NCBI RefSeq assembly: GCF_015207105.1
Contig: NZ_JADEXO010000001.1
Span: forward strand, 124,001-188,000
Length of the DNA stretch: 64,000 nt
Direction: 5' to 3'
Source: a cf. Phormidesmis sp. LEGE 11477
GTDB lineage: Bacteria; Cyanobacteriota; Cyanobacteriia; Phormidesmidales; Phormidesmidaceae
The notes beneath the pieces are model-generated. The model saw nothing but the letters and a program-made list of their open reading frames with translations. It ran no database searches and was not told the DNA's origin. The position numbers and the translations under genes were made by a program. Shown here piece by piece: positions 35,726 through 45,676 of this stretch. The number at the start of each line of letters is the position of its first letter. The first letter of the stretch is position 1.

Positions 35726-36277
35726 CTAAAAATTCAGTAGTCTTTCAACTTCTACGGCTATCCCCGGCAGATTGATAGGCGAGATTTTGCCGACTGAGCG
35801 CTTCACGATAGACCGATAGGCTGCTTCTATAGGCTCTCTATGAATCCAAAGCTGCCTTCCTTTAATATCGATTACCCAATACTCTTGAATGCCATCCTTC
35901 GCATAAATTCTAGCTTTCTCTCCTAAGTCATAAGCAAGCGTAGAGTTTGAGACCTCAATTAGTAAACTAATATCTTCTGGGCCAGGATGCCTGTCGTCGT
36001 AGCGAGACTCTGGTGGGATAACAACGCAGATATCTAGCTCCGGTTCACCATCGCTCGGTAAGGAAACTGGCGCGGCGGAAAAAACAACGCTTTTCTCCTT
36101 TAAAAGTGCTTCTAGATACCTTACGCCGCGTCGATAAGTCGCCCTGTGAATAGGTAGCTCTGGAGCCATATCGACAATCTTCCCATCAATAAGTTCTACC
36201 TGGCGTCCGGCCAACAATCCGTTAGCAATCATCCGATGATAGTCGTCAAGGGTCCACCGGGTTAGCGTTCTAGTCAT
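35726..36277 (-). CDS. Uma2 family putative endonuclease (DUF820)
   Basis: About 183 residues from ATG 36277, which overlaps the pepF stop by eight bases (ATGACTAG), so it is translationally coupled. Pattern: WTLDDYHRMIANGLLAGRQVELIDGKI, then ELDICVVIP, and the PD-(D/E)XK-like core GPEDISLLIEVSNSTLAYDLGEKARIYAKDGIQEYWVIDI. Uma2 proteins are very abundant in cyanobacteria and are predicted restriction-like endonucleases without known targets. Confidence 0.88.
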   Translation of the reverse strand: MTRTLTRWTLDDYHRMIANGLLAGRQVELIDGKIVDMAPELPIHRATYRRGVRYLEALLKEKSVVFSAAPVSLPSDGEPELDICVVIPPESRYDDRHPGPEDISLLIEVSNSTLAYDLGEKARIYAKDGIQEYWVIDIKGRQLWIHREPIEAAYRSIVKRSVGKISPINLPGIAVEVERLLNF

Positions 36278-38132
36278 CGGCAAATACCTCGCTGACGAGC
36301 TGCTCGAAGTCGGCAACAGAGCCTTCGACAATGGAGAGACTGTCTTGCCAGAACTGTGGTTGGCTGAGATCTTTTTGAAGATGGTGTTTGACCACTGCCT
36401 CGGCAGTCATCGTGCCAGTGTCGCGCAGTAAGTCGGTGTAAAGCTGATTGAAGTTGTCTCCATAAACCGGCTGCTGGGCGTAGATGCCGAGGCTAAAGAG
36501 ATAGCCAAACAAATAGGGATAGTTGTAGAAGCCGAGGCTAGAGATAGAGAAGTGCAGTTTGCTAGCCCAAAAGAGATCGTTGTATTGGCTAAGGCTCTCT
36601 TCAAACCAGAGCTGCCAGCTTTGATCCATCATTTCGCACAGTTGGGCCGGGCGAAGCGCACCGATTTTACGAGCTTCTACCAGGCGCTTTTCAAATTCAA
36701 ACCGGGCTGGAATGTTGAGCAAAAAGACACCTGCACTCTGCGCGTCTTGCCAGGCAATCTCTAGCTTTTGAGCAGGCGTAGTCGCTTGAGCCATCAAGGC
36801 TTCACGAACGAGAGTTTCAGCGAAGATGCTGGCCGTTTCTGCTAGGGTCATTGGGTAGCGGCATTTCATAGCTGGTAGGTCGCGCATCACCCAGTTATGC
36901 CAAGCGTGACCCAGTTCGTGAGCTAGCGTCAGCACGTTGGTCATGGTGCCTTCGTAGGTCATGAAGATACGCGGCTCTCTAGGATCAGAAAATTTGGTGC
37001 AGTACGCGCCAGTAGCACGGTTGGGCGTCGGTTTGCCGTCTATCCAGCCTTTTTTCGCCATCATCGTGGCGAAGTCTCCCATCTCTGGGGTGAGCTGATT
37101 GAAGGCATCGGCAATTAGGGCGATCGCAGCTTCAAACTCAATCTTCTGATCGCTACTTTCCTTAGCCGCTGGCGCTGGGGCCATCGTGTCCCAAGGATGC
37201 AGTTGAGACTGGCCTAGAGCCTTTGCCATCGCGCTCAAGGCTCGTTGTCCGATCGCTCTGTTTTGATAGGTTGTCTCCATCAGCGCGTCGAGCGTCGCCC
37301 GCTCAATCCGGCTCTGATGACAGCTTTTATCTAAATAGTGAAGCTGACGTTTGCCCGATCGTTTCTGAGCCGATTCTAATCGCCAGCCGTTGATGGCGTT
37401 AAGCCCTGTGGCTACGGTAGTCTGCTGTGTAGCCCAGGCGCTGCGAATAGCCTCCCAAGCCGCTTGACGAGTGTTTGCACTAGGATGGCCGAGCATATTT
37501 GCGGCCTTGGCTAGCCCCATTACTTCACCTTGGATCTCGCATTTCAAGGTGCCTGCCAGTTCACTGTAGAGATTGCCCCAGGTATGCAGCCCGTTAGTCG
37601 CTAGCGCGGTCATTAGCTGCTCTTCGGCAACGCTAAGCAAGAAGTCTTTTTCTTTGCGACTGTGGCGCAGTAGAAAATCTATTTCGCTCAGGGCCGGATC
37701 GGCGAGCAGGGCAGTGATAAAATCTTCGCTAGCGCGTTGGAGAAAGACGTTGAGCGGCGTCATCCCTTCTGAGAGATCGGCGCTGAGCTTTTGCAGGATA
37801 GGCATCCAGGTGTTGGCGTCGGCGTCTTGAGTATCGACGCTGAGCGCCGTATAGATGTAGGTATTGACATTGCCTAGTCGCTTGAGGACATCGTTGCGCT
37901 GTAGGTGGATCGGTCGAACTTGATCGATCAAGGTCGTATAGTCGCCTGACTGAATGGTTTCAGCCGTGTCAACTTTGGCAGTGAAGGGTTGGCAGGCGGC
38001 GGCGATCGCGTCAATATCCTGTCGTAGCTGACTGATGGTAGAGGCGATCGCAGGATCGGCAGTACTCGTAAAAAATTGAGCGTTGTCCCAAGTAGTCAGG
38101 TAGGTAGTGGTCGGACGATTGAGCGTTTGCAT
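36270..38132 (-). CDS. pepF: Oligoendopeptidase F, M3 family zinc protease
   Basis: A 620-residue cytoplasmic M3B metallopeptidase. The zinc site HELGH begins at His405 (H405, E406, H409; TLAHELGHAWHNW), the third ligand Glu follows in MTLAETASIFAETLV. The N-terminal part is helical as in PepF. It degrades oligopeptides of about 7-17 residues. It is followed by the overlapping Uma2 gene. Confidence 0.92.
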   Translation of the reverse strand: MQTLNRPTTTYLTTWDNAQFFTSTADPAIASTISQLRQDIDAIAAACQPFTAKVDTAETIQSGDYTTLIDQVRPIHLQRNDVLKRLGNVNTYIYTALSVDTQDADANTWMPILQKLSADLSEGMTPLNVFLQRASEDFITALLADPALSEIDFLLRHSRKEKDFLLSVAEEQLMTALATNGLHTWGNLYSELAGTLKCEIQGEVMGLAKAANMLGHPSANTRQAAWEAIRSAWATQQTTVATGLNAINGWRLESAQKRSGKRQLHYLDKSCHQSRIERATLDALMETTYQNRAIGQRALSAMAKALGQSQLHPWDTMAPAPAAKESSDQKIEFEAAIALIADAFNQLTPEMGDFATMMAKKGWIDGKPTPNRATGAYCTKFSDPREPRIFMTYEGTMTNVLTLAHELGHAWHNWVMRDLPAMKCRYPMTLAETASIFAETLVREALMAQATTPAQKLEIAWQDAQSAGVFLLNIPARFEFEKRLVEARKIGALRPAQLCEMMDQSWQLWFEESLSQYNDLFWASKLHFSISSLGFYNYPYLFGYLFSLGIYAQQPVYGDNFNQLYTDLLRDTGTMTAEAVVKHHLQKDLSQPQFWQDSLSIVEGSVADFEQLVSEVFADD

Positions 38133-38396
38133 AGGAGAAACTAGAGGATGGGCGGATAACTGCGATAACTAGATTGGAACGGCTCTGGTACGGCTCTGGT
38201 GAGAAAGTGAAGGACTCTGACGCTGCTAGGTCTATGGCTATTGAATCTAGTGATATGAGGTGTAGAAAACTCGCGGCGACGAACTAGAAAGCGTAATACG
38301 CGCAGTTGTCGGTGAAGTAAGGACAAGACACAATAGGGGCGAACGCTATAGGGGCAGCTATAGAGGCAACGGTGGAGCCATGCGGGTAAAGAGGTT

Positions 38397-40334
38397 ATGA
38401 GTAGTTTAATTGGAAAACGCCTGCAGGGGGGTAAATATAAGCTGGAGTCGGTGTTGGGCCGAGGGGGCTTTGGGCTGACGTTCAAAGCCCACCAAGCCTA
38501 TTTGGAGCAGGTCGTCGTCATCAAGACGTTGAATGAGTCTTTTTGGACAGCGCCTAACCTAGAGGATTTGCAAAAGCAGTTTCAGGATGAGGGCAGGCGA
38601 CTAGCCCTATGTCAGCACCCTAATGTGGTGCGGGTGACTGACTTTTTTGTAGAAGATTACCTGCCCTACATGGTGATGGACTACATTCCAGGGCGATCGC
38701 TCTACGATATTGTGTTCGACCATCCCAACGGGCCGCAGCCACTCAGTGAGGCGATCGCACTCAGGTATATCCAGCAAATTGGCAATGCCCTACAGGCCAT
38801 CCATACAAAGGGGCTGCTGCATCGAGATGTCAAACCGCAAAACATCATGGTGCATGAGCGCACCAAAGAGGCGGTCCTGATTGACTTTGGCATCGCCCGC
38901 GAACTGACGCCAAACCCAGCGAAAACGCATACCAGTATCGTCTCAGAAGGCTATGCTCCGATCGAGCAATATCTGCCAAAGGCGCAGCGATCGGCAGCAA
39001 CCGATGTGTATGGCCTAGCTGCCACCTTGTATTTGCTGCTGACAGCAGAGGTGCCAGTAGCCGCAGTATTGCGCGATCGCACGCCGATGATTCCGATCCA
39101 ACAATTGCGCCCCGAAATTAGCCCGGTCGTTGTCAACGCGATCGCCCAGGGCATGCAAATTGAGCTAAAAGATCGACCCCAGTCCGTTGCCAGATGGTTA
39201 TCGCTCCTGACCACTCCACAAAAGCCAGGCCAACAAAAAACGGGACAGCAGAACGCAAGTTGGCAAGACCCAAGCTTCAGCCATTCACAAACGCCCGCCC
39301 CCAATAGTCAGCCACTGCTGCCACTGCCCGCTTCTCCATCACAGTTTCCGACCAAAGTCGTCGCACCCGCCTACCAAACAGATCCTTACCAAACAGACTA
39401 TCGCTCTGCTAAGACCTCTACCAACGCCTCTACCAACGCACCCGTCAACACCGCCGCGAAGACAGTTGTCGTGCCAGTACCCAGAAAGGCAGAGACTGCG
39501 ATCGCACCCAATCAGCCAATTAATCAACCCGCTAATCAAGCAGACTACAACAGCACTCAAAAGCAGGGAAACGGCTGTGGTTTGTTTATTGTCGCTTTGG
39601 TGTTGACCGGGCTCGCTGCAGCAGGTGGTTTTTGGGTAGTCCAACAGATTCTAAGTAGAGATGCAGATGCTCCGACGCTTGAGCCAACAGAAATCGAAGT
39701 TCCAGAGCCCGTCCTAGAAGAGCCAGTTGAAGCCGACTTAGAAGAGGATGAGGGAGAAGACGCTGAAGAACAAGAAGAACCTGAAGAGCTCGAAGCTGTA
39801 GATGAAAACCTAGAAGAGCCAGATGAGGAAATTCCACTGCCTCCTGAGCCCGAACAGCCGAGCGACACTGGCGAACAAACGCCGCCACTGCTATTAGAAG
39901 ACAGTGGCAATCCAGGCAATGCCCAACCTGGAGCCTCCAGTGAGATTGTGCCTATTCCCGGCTTCCCCCCCGGCAGCTCTAGAAACAGGGTTCAAAGTCG
40001 ACTGGGAAGTCCGAACCGGGCTGCAACTGTCAACGGCTTTCCGATAGAAGTCTATAATCTTATGCCTAACCGGGTCAGACTTGCTTATGTGTTCGATCCT
40101 CAAACGAGGAGAGTTCAACAGACAGAAGCGACCTTCTCGCCAGCCATTGATCGCTATCAGATCCGAACGGCGCTGACGTCTACGCTTAAAGGTGGCTCTA
40201 CTCTAGAAATTGAAAGGGGTCTGTATGCGGTGGTTGATGGCAAGCGCGATCGCTATGACTTTACCACTCAGCGATTATCTGGCACGATTAGGCGTAATCG
40301 CCACGGCCACATCCACATCTATGTACGAGACTGA
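38397..40334 (+). CDS. Ser/Thr protein kinase with TM anchor and acidic linker
   Basis: A 645-residue Hanks-type kinase. Kinase domain about residues 13-275 with G-loop GRGGFGLTF, Lys in VVIKTLN, catalytic loop HRDVKPQNIMV, DFGIARE, and APIEQYL. A Gln/Thr/Pro-rich linker leads to one hydrophobic segment at about residues 392-415 (GLFIVALVLTGLAAAGGFWVV), then an Glu/Pro-rich stretch (about 425-500) and a C-terminal domain (LGSPNRAATVNGF...VYNLMPNRVRLAYVFDPQTRR) seen in cyanobacterial Pkn proteins. The C-terminal domain would lie outside the membrane. The target is unknown. Divergent from the pepF gene. Confidence 0.92.
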   Translation: MSSLIGKRLQGGKYKLESVLGRGGFGLTFKAHQAYLEQVVVIKTLNESFWTAPNLEDLQKQFQDEGRRLALCQHPNVVRVTDFFVEDYLPYMVMDYIPGRSLYDIVFDHPNGPQPLSEAIALRYIQQIGNALQAIHTKGLLHRDVKPQNIMVHERTKEAVLIDFGIARELTPNPAKTHTSIVSEGYAPIEQYLPKAQRSAATDVYGLAATLYLLLTAEVPVAAVLRDRTPMIPIQQLRPEISPVVVNAIAQGMQIELKDRPQSVARWLSLLTTPQKPGQQKTGQQNASWQDPSFSHSQTPAPNSQPLLPLPASPSQFPTKVVAPAYQTDPYQTDYRSAKTSTNASTNAPVNTAAKTVVVPVPRKAETAIAPNQPINQPANQADYNSTQKQGNGCGLFIVALVLTGLAAAGGFWVVQQILSRDADAPTLEPTEIEVPEPVLEEPVEADLEEDEGEDAEEQEEPEELEAVDENLEEPDEEIPLPPEPEQPSDTGEQTPPLLLEDSGNPGNAQPGASSEIVPIPGFPPGSSRNRVQSRLGSPNRAATVNGFPIEVYNLMPNRVRLAYVFDPQTRRVQQTEATFSPAIDRYQIRTALTSTLKGGSTLEIERGLYAVVDGKRDRYDFTTQRLSGTIRRNRHGHIHIYVRD

Positions 40335-40365
40335 ATATTCGATGCTAAGTCTTGTGCGATTCATA

Positions 40366-40501
40366 GAAAAAGCCTAGAGTTTGATGGCATCGATACTACG
40401 ACTGACCGCCAGACTCTAGGCATGTGTGGTGTGAGGAGAAAAGGATGCCTCTGCCAATGAAGCTTCGGAACCCTCAGAGAAAATGAAGAGGATAGGCACC
40501 C
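40366..40501 (-). ncRNA. Candidate structured RNA with Yfr1-like core and terminator
   Basis: On the minus strand, GGGTGCCT (40501-40494) can pair with AGGCATCC (40450-40443), enclosing a smaller stem (CTCTG/CAGAG). A free stretch follows with CTCCTCACAC (40439-40430), then GCCTAGAGT (40422-40414) pairs with ACTCTAGGC (40380-40372) and is followed by a run of T. Two stems flanking an unpaired CUCCUCACAC resembles the layout of Yfr1, a cyanobacterial sRNA. It is, however, about twice the usual Yfr1 length and the motif differs by one base from the form I recall (ACUCCUCACAC), so the identity is tentative. Confidence 0.3.
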
Positions 40502-40516
40502 AGACTTAAAGAGTGA

Positions 40517-40549
40517 CAGCCCTGAGCGGAGAAGGACGGCTCAGGGCTG
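40517..40549. terminator. Hairpin downstream of kinase gene
   Basis: CAGCCCTGAGC (40517-40527) and GCTCAGGGCTG (40539-40549) form a perfect 11-bp GC-rich stem with an 11-nt loop. No long T tract follows, so a Rho-independent terminator is possible but not clear. Confidence 0.4.
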
Positions 40550-40605
40550 AACTCAACGTTTTGGTGGCTGGGAGGTACCTGTTTAGCGAAGACGGAAACC
40601 GAGGG

Positions 40606-40653
40606 CTGAGCGGAGTCGAAGTCCGGCTAGGTTGTGCCTTCGACTCCGCTCAG
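40606..40653. repeat. Dispersed palindromic repeat, copy 1
   Basis: CTGAGCGGAGTCGAAG (40606-40621) and CTTCGACTCCGCTCAG (40638-40653) are perfect 16-bp arms with a 16-nt loop. The same arm sequence recurs at 60738-60822, so this is a dispersed REP-like element. It sits between the convergent kinase and repeat-protein genes and is followed by a second small hairpin GCAGC/GCTGC (40654-40670) with TTTT, a likely terminator. Confidence 0.85.
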
Positions 40654-40746
40654 GCAGCGTAATATGCTGCTTTTAGTCTAGGTACGCTAAGAGAGCGGCT
40701 TGACAGGAGCGGTCCCAGCCGCCAAAACTCAATGTTTATACCAAAG

Positions 40747-41208
40747 TTACTTCGTACGAGTATCGAGACTAGCAAGCCGCGTTGCTTGAACATCGTCAAC
40801 TGCCTTTGTTTGATTGTTGAGGAACTCCAGCCGAGCATCTTGAAGGTTATCAATAGCCTTTGTCTGATTATTAAGGAACTCTAGTCGAGTCTTTTGAATA
40901 TCATCAACTGCTTTGGTCTGGCTATCTAGATGAGCTAGTCGAGTTTTTTGGACGTCGTCAACAGCCTTTGTCTGATTATCGAGGAATTCTAGGCGTGTAG
41001 CTTGAACATCGTCGACAGCTTTAGTTTGACTGTCGAGAAACTCTAGTCGAGTCTTTTGAATATCATCAACGGCTTTAGTTTGCGTGTCGAGAAATTCTAG
41101 GCGGCGTTGTTGAAGAGAAGTCGGGATGACGTCAGCGGCATTGGCAACAGGTGCAAAAGCGAGGGTAGCAGCGGTCAAAGCGAAAGCGGATAAGAGGATA
41201 TTTTTCAT
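40747..41208 (-). CDS. Exported protein of six 18-residue repeats
   Basis: A 153-residue protein. Residues 1-24 are a Sec signal peptide (NILLSAFALTAATLAFAPVANA). From Arg36 to the C-terminus it consists of 18-residue units RLEFLDxQTKAVDDxQxT at 36, 54, 72, 90, 108 and 126, plus a partial seventh (144-153). Conserved Leu/Val/Ile at positions 2, 5, 12 and 15 suggest a long amphipathic or coiled helix. The units are encoded by 54-bp repeats with many silent differences, indicating selection on the protein. A strong Shine-Dalgarno (AAGGAG) precedes the start. No family was recognised. Confidence 0.9.
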   Translation of the reverse strand: MKNILLSAFALTAATLAFAPVANAADVIPTSLQQRRLEFLDTQTKAVDDIQKTRLEFLDSQTKAVDDVQATRLEFLDNQTKAVDDVQKTRLAHLDSQTKAVDDIQKTRLEFLNNQTKAIDNLQDARLEFLNNQTKAVDDVQATRLASLDTRTK

Positions 41209-41235
41209 GAGCTGGCTCCTTAGGAATCAATGTGG

Positions 41236-41262
41236 AAATCAATGTGTTTGCTTCATTGATTT
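41236..41262 (-). promoter_or_regulatory. Leader hairpin/operator of the repeat-protein gene
   Basis: AAATCAATG (41236-41244) and CATTGATTT (41254-41262) are perfect 9-bp arms with a 9-nt loop, about 30-55 nt upstream of the start at 41208; a third copy of AATCAATGTG lies at 41225-41234. Either a hairpin in the mRNA leader or a protein binding site. Confidence 0.4.
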
Positions 41263-41544
41263 AATAATGCCAGCGCCGAGCGGTAGGGTAGTGAGGGCGA
41301 AGTAAGGGGTAACTGAGCGTAAGTGAATAGGTTCGGATGAAAGCACCCAGCTAATCCTCAGCCTCTGCTCATAAACCAACTGGTTCGCACTGGGCGGCGT
41401 CCGAAAAGTGGTGTTCTAGGCAATAGTCTGCAAACACAGGTCAGCTTGGCAATTTGATATCTAGCCAGAAAATCCAACTTTGCGTAGAGGTTGCTATACA
41501 CTTTGAGCGATATACTTAGCGGCTCAAATATAGGCAGTACTTTT

Positions 41545-44406
41545 ATGGCGACAGTCTCTACGTCAACCCCTGATCAGTGGCACACGCTCGGCATTGATGA
41601 GACAGCAGCGACACTTGACGCAAACATCACAGATGGACTGTCGAGTGCAGAGGCAGACGATCGGCTGAATCAGTATGGTCCTAACGAGCTAGTAGAAGCT
41701 GGAAGACGCAGCCGCTGGCGGATCTTGGTCGATCAGTTTGCCGATATTATGCTGATCATGCTAATCGCGGTGGCGATTGTGGCAGCGGTGCTAGATGTGC
41801 GGGCCGAGAATTTTCCGAAAGATGCGATCGCGATTGGTGCCATCGTCCTTCTAAACGCGGTTTTAGGCTACTTTCAAGAAAGTAAAGCAGAAGATGCTTT
41901 GGCCGCGCTCAAAGGACTCAGTGCTCCAAACGTTGCTGTGCTGCGCTCCGGCAAGGCTACGGAGGTCTCAGCCAAACAGCTAGTGCCAGGAGATTTAGTT
42001 TTAATAGAAGCGGGCAATCAAATTGCAGCAGATGGTCGTCTGCTAGAATCCGCTGCCCTGCAAGCGAGAGAATCGGCTTTGACTGGCGAAGCGACCGCCG
42101 TAGAGAAGCAGGCCAACGCTACCCTGCCGGCTGATACTAATCTAGCTGAGCAGAAAAATCTGGTCTTTCAAGGCACAGAGATTGTTCATGGTCGCGGCAA
42201 GATGCTGGTGACTAGGACGGGCATGAACACTGAGCTAGGCAAAATTGCCACGATGATTCAGTCCGTGTCTGAGCTGAGAACGCCTTTGCAGCAGCGATTA
42301 GATCAGCTAGGCAAAACACTGGTGATCGGTTCGCTTTCTTTGGTGGCCTTGGTGGTCATCGGTGGCTCGCTGGCAACGGGCTGGTCTGCCTTTGAAGAGC
42401 TGCTGACGGTATCTTTGAGTATGGCCGTAGCGGTGGTTCCAGAAGGCTTACCCGCTGTGATTACGGTAACTTTGGCCCTGGGCACGCAGCGCATGGTCAG
42501 GCGGCAGGCGCTGATCCGACGGCTGCCAGCAGTAGAGACACTGGGCTCGGTAACGACGATCTGCTCTGATAAAACAGGCACGCTGACGCAAAACAAAATG
42601 GTGGTGCAGCAGGTTCATGTGCCGGGACTGCCGTTTGAACGTGACTTTGAAGTGAGTGGGCAGGGCTACGCGCCAGAGGGTGAATTTCGACTAGACGAGA
42701 AACCAATTGCGCCTCTAGAAAAGTCAGTGCTAGCTCTACTGCTGTTGGACTGTGCGCTTTGCAACGATGCGGCTTTGCAAACTGAGGTTGATGACCAGGG
42801 TGAGCACAAATGGGCCATTGTTGGCGATCCCACAGAAGGCGCTTTGGTGACGCTAGCCGCGAAAGCGGGCTTGGAGAAAAAGACATTAGACTACGAATTT
42901 GAGCGCCTAGCAGAGTTTCCGTTCTCTTCTGAGCGCAAGCGGATGAGCGTGGTGGTGTCGGTGCCACAGGGCAATCGACTGGGCATTGATGCGCCGTATG
43001 CTGTGTTTGCTAAAGGGTCGGCGGAGCTATTGCTAGAGTGCTGCAGTCGGTTTGGCAAGGGGGCGCGATCGCTGACCGCAGCAGATAGAACAGAAATTCT
43101 AGAAAAAGTGGAATCTTTCGCCGCCGCAGGGGGCCGGGTATTGGGCTTTGGCTATCGCCCGGTGACAAAAGATCTCGCTACAGCAGATGTCAACAGCGTT
43201 GAGCAATTCACGGAAGCAGATGCAGAGAAAGACTTAATCTGGCTCGGCGCAGTCTCTATGATTGATGCCCCGCGCCCAGAAGTGAGAGAAGCCGTCAAAC
43301 GCTGTCAGCAAGCTGGCATTCGCCCGGTAATGATTACCGGGGACCATCCCTTAACCGCCAAAGCAATTGCCGCAGATCTCGGCCTAATCACCGGAGAAAC
43401 GAGTGCTTTCTCTGGCCAGCAGATAGAAGCGATGAGTAAAGAAGAGCTGGAAACTGTTGTTTCTACAACCAGCATTTATGCCCGCGTCTCGCCTGAGCAT
43501 AAGCTGCGAATTGTGCAGGCGCTGCAGGCTCAAAAACAGGTAGTAGCGATGACAGGAGATGGCATCAACGATGCGCCAGCTCTGAAGCAGGCAGATATCG
43601 GTATCGCTATGGGCATTACGGGCACCGATGTCAGCAAAGAGGCTAGCGACATGGTGTTGCTAGACGATAATTTTGCTTCGATTGTGGCGGCTACAGAAGA
43701 AGGTAGAGTCGTCTACGGAAATATTCGTAAGTTTGTTAAATATATTTTGGGCTCGAACATTGGCGAAGTGATTACGATTGCGCTTTCTCCTTTGCTGTTG
43801 CCGATTGTGGCTGTACCGCTGACGCCACTACAAATCCTATGGATGAATCTGGTCACAGATGGCTTTCCAGCTTTGGCCCTAGCGCTAGAGCCATCAGAGC
43901 CGAACATTATGGACAGGCCGCCCCATGACCCAGAAGAAAGCATTTTTGCCAGGGGGCTAGGCGCGTATATGCTGCGGGTGGGCATCGTGTTTGCGATTCT
44001 GGCCATATCGCTGATGCTGTGGGCGTATGGCTATACCCACAGTGAAACGGGGCAGTCGATTGGCAACCCGGAACGATGGAAGACGATGGTATTTACTATG
44101 CTGTGTTTGTCTCAAATGGGTCATGCGATCGCCGTTCGTTCTAGCAATCGACTAGCGATAGAGATGTCTCAATTCTCTAACCCCTATGTGCTACTAGCGG
44201 TCGTAGCCACCACTGTCTTACAGCTATTGTTGATCTACGTTGCTCCTCTGCGAAACTTTTTCGGCACGTACTATCTATCGGCAACAGAGCTGCTAGTTTG
44301 CGTAGGCTTTAGCTCACTGCTATTTGTCTGGCTAGAGCTAGAAAAACTGTTCATTCGCAGCCGCCGCCAAGGCCCGACTCAAAGTAGCCTCAAGTCAAAA
44401 GTTTGA
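41545..44406 (+). CDS. P-type ATPase, Ca2+-transporting PIIA type
   Basis: A 953-residue ion pump starting at the ATG at 41545 (an upstream TTG at 41491 would add 18 residues). Order: N-terminal cation-ATPase domain ([13 protein letters not shown]), M1-M4 with the PEGLPA motif in M4, phosphorylation site [11 protein letters not shown], nucleotide domain, hinge [16 protein letters not shown], and C-terminal helices to about ten. The PEGLP motif and the length place it with SERCA-like Ca2+ pumps; the ion could also be another divalent cation. It exports Ca2+ from the cytoplasm. Confidence 0.92.
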   Translation: MATVSTSTPDQWHTLGIDETAATLDANITDGLSSAEADDRLNQYGPNELVEAGRRSRWRILVDQFADIMLIMLIAVAIVAAVLDVRAENFPKDAIAIGAIVLLNAVLGYFQESKAEDALAALKGLSAPNVAVLRSGKATEVSAKQLVPGDLVLIEAGNQIAADGRLLESAALQARESALTGEATAVEKQANATLPADTNLAEQKNLVFQGTEIVHGRGKMLVTRTGMNTELGKIATMIQSVSELRTPLQQRLDQLGKTLVIGSLSLVALVVIGGSLATGWSAFEELLTVSLSMAVAVVPEGLPAVITVTLALGTQRMVRRQALIRRLPAVETLGSVTTICSDKTGTLTQNKMVVQQVHVPGLPFERDFEVSGQGYAPEGEFRLDEKPIAPLEKSVLALLLLDCALCNDAALQTEVDDQGEHKWAIVGDPTEGALVTLAAKAGLEKKTLDYEFERLAEFPFSSERKRMSVVVSVPQGNRLGIDAPYAVFAKGSAELLLECCSRFGKGARSLTAADRTEILEKVESFAAAGGRVLGFGYRPVTKDLATADVNSVEQFTEADAEKDLIWLGAVSMIDAPRPEVREAVKRCQQAGIRPVMITGDHPLTAKAIAADLGLITGETSAFSGQQIEAMSKEELETVVSTTSIYARVSPEHKLRIVQALQAQKQVVAMTGDGINDAPALKQADIGIAMGITGTDVSKEASDMVLLDDNFASIVAATEEGRVVYGNIRKFVKYILGSNIGEVITIALSPLLLPIVAVPLTPLQILWMNLVTDGFPALALALEPSEPNIMDRPPHDPEESIFARGLGAYMLRVGIVFAILAISLMLWAYGYTHSETGQSIGNPERWKTMVFTMLCLSQMGHAIAVRSSNRLAIEMSQFSNPYVLLAVVATTVLQLLLIYVAPLRNFFGTYYLSATELLVCVGFSSLLFVWLELEKLFIRSRRQGPTQSSLKSKV

Positions 44407-44446
44407 TCCAATCAATAGGCTGATTCGATCAAATAACCTAACCAAA

Positions 44447-45541
44447 TCACGCAGTATAAAGCTGGCTCAAGCCCAACTTCGTCAGACCCTTGCGGTAGGC
44501 GATAGAGGTTTGGTCAGCTTCAATATGGGTTTCTACTCTCAGATCGAGCGGTAGATCTTCTGGATATTGCGCTTCGACGATCTCTTTGTCTTCGTTGAAG
44601 ATTTGATAGTTGAACTCATAGACCGGTTCGAGCGGCTGATCTTTGTCAAAGTTGCGGGCGATCGGGCAAAAGACGCGGGTCTGGCGAGCAGACACCGGAG
44701 AGGCAGCGTTGAGAATGCACAGACGGCCCCCCTCGGGGAAATGAACCCTGAGTAAAGCGGTAAAGGGTAGAAATACCTCGAAGGCACGAAGCCACTGAAA
44801 GTCTTTTGGGGCGCGGTGCTGGAATCCTTTTGGAAAATTGCTAACGTTGCTGATGTAGTCGGCTTTGAGTCCGTAGGCAGTGGGCGTTACGCTGTAGCTG
44901 GGAACGACAGGGTTGTTGCGATCGCCAAATGATTCTGCATGCACCCAGGCAAAATGGGCCACATCTAGAAAGCCTTCCATCTGCCGCCCCGCCGCCGCAT
45001 CCACGTCAACAGAATCCGGCAAAATTGGCTGATAGTCATTCTCTTCCCACTCAGGAAAAGCAGGCAGCGGCGTACTTTCATCTCCTCTTAGCGTTGTCCA
45101 AATTAGGCCATAGGCTTCTTTTACAGGGTATGTCTGCAGGCAAAGCCGAGCTGGAATTTTAGCCTCTGGATTAGCAGGTATTCGGGTACATTGACCGCTG
45201 GCGCTATAGTGAAACCCGTGATACTTGCAGATAATCTGTTCATTCTCAACGTGGCCCATGCTCAGCGGCACGCCTCGGTGAATGCAGATATCGTTCGCGA
45301 CACAGAGCTGCGAATCAGGCGAGGGTGAGGTTCGCCAGACCACTAGGCGCTGATCGAGCAGCATGGTGCCAATCGGCTCAGTTTTGACATCTTTACTGAA
45401 GGCAATGGGATACCAGAAAGGTGCGATCGCATCCCAATCCGTCTTAGAAAAAGTACAGTTCTTTGGATACGGCTTCTTTTTACTAGAAGTTCCTCTGCTG
45501 CGGACTTCTTTGGTAAGGGTTGAAGAATTAGCTACTGTCAT
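44447..45541 (-). CDS. Rieske non-heme iron oxygenase, alpha subunit type
   Basis: About 364 residues from the ATG at 45541 (a Shine-Dalgarno-like gag precedes it; an upstream ATG at 45577 adds 12 residues). The Rieske cluster CIHRGVPLSMGHVENEQIICKYHGFH gives the C-x-H / C-x2-H ligands, and the mononuclear iron site is in FLDVAHFAWVHAESFGD (Asp, His, His). C-terminal domain matches VanA-type oxygenases. It probably hydroxylates or demethylates an aromatic or tetrapyrrole-like substrate with an external reductase, which is not encoded here. It follows the NTF2-like gene on the same strand. Confidence 0.9.
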   Translation of the reverse strand: MTVANSSTLTKEVRSRGTSSKKKPYPKNCTFSKTDWDAIAPFWYPIAFSKDVKTEPIGTMLLDQRLVVWRTSPSPDSQLCVANDICIHRGVPLSMGHVENEQIICKYHGFHYSASGQCTRIPANPEAKIPARLCLQTYPVKEAYGLIWTTLRGDESTPLPAFPEWEENDYQPILPDSVDVDAAAGRQMEGFLDVAHFAWVHAESFGDRNNPVVPSYSVTPTAYGLKADYISNVSNFPKGFQHRAPKDFQWLRAFEVFLPFTALLRVHFPEGGRLCILNAASPVSARQTRVFCPIARNFDKDQPLEPVYEFNYQIFNEDKEIVEAQYPEDLPLDLRVETHIEADQTSIAYRKGLTKLGLSQLYTA

Positions 45542-45676
45542 CTTCTCAAGGACTCCATACTGCATGCAATACTGCATTAATCTTAGGGCCGATCCTGACG
45601 GAAGCGTTCCAAACGTTCTGTTATATACATCACTATTCAGACTATGGTTAGAACTATGAGTTATGCATAGGCGGTG

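Noticed and set aside
39557-39919. Serine/glycine-rich leftward frames opposite the kinase linker
   Set aside because: They are antisense to the Glu/Pro-rich kinase linker, whose codon bias creates open frames; no motif or start signal.
40366-40560. 6S RNA, SRP RNA or RNase P RNA in the kinase downstream region
   Set aside because: No 6S central bubble, SRP GGAA loop set or RNase P conserved core was found.
42303-42967. Leftward frames inside the P-type ATPase gene
   Set aside because: Antisense to a fully supported P-type ATPase with conserved motifs.
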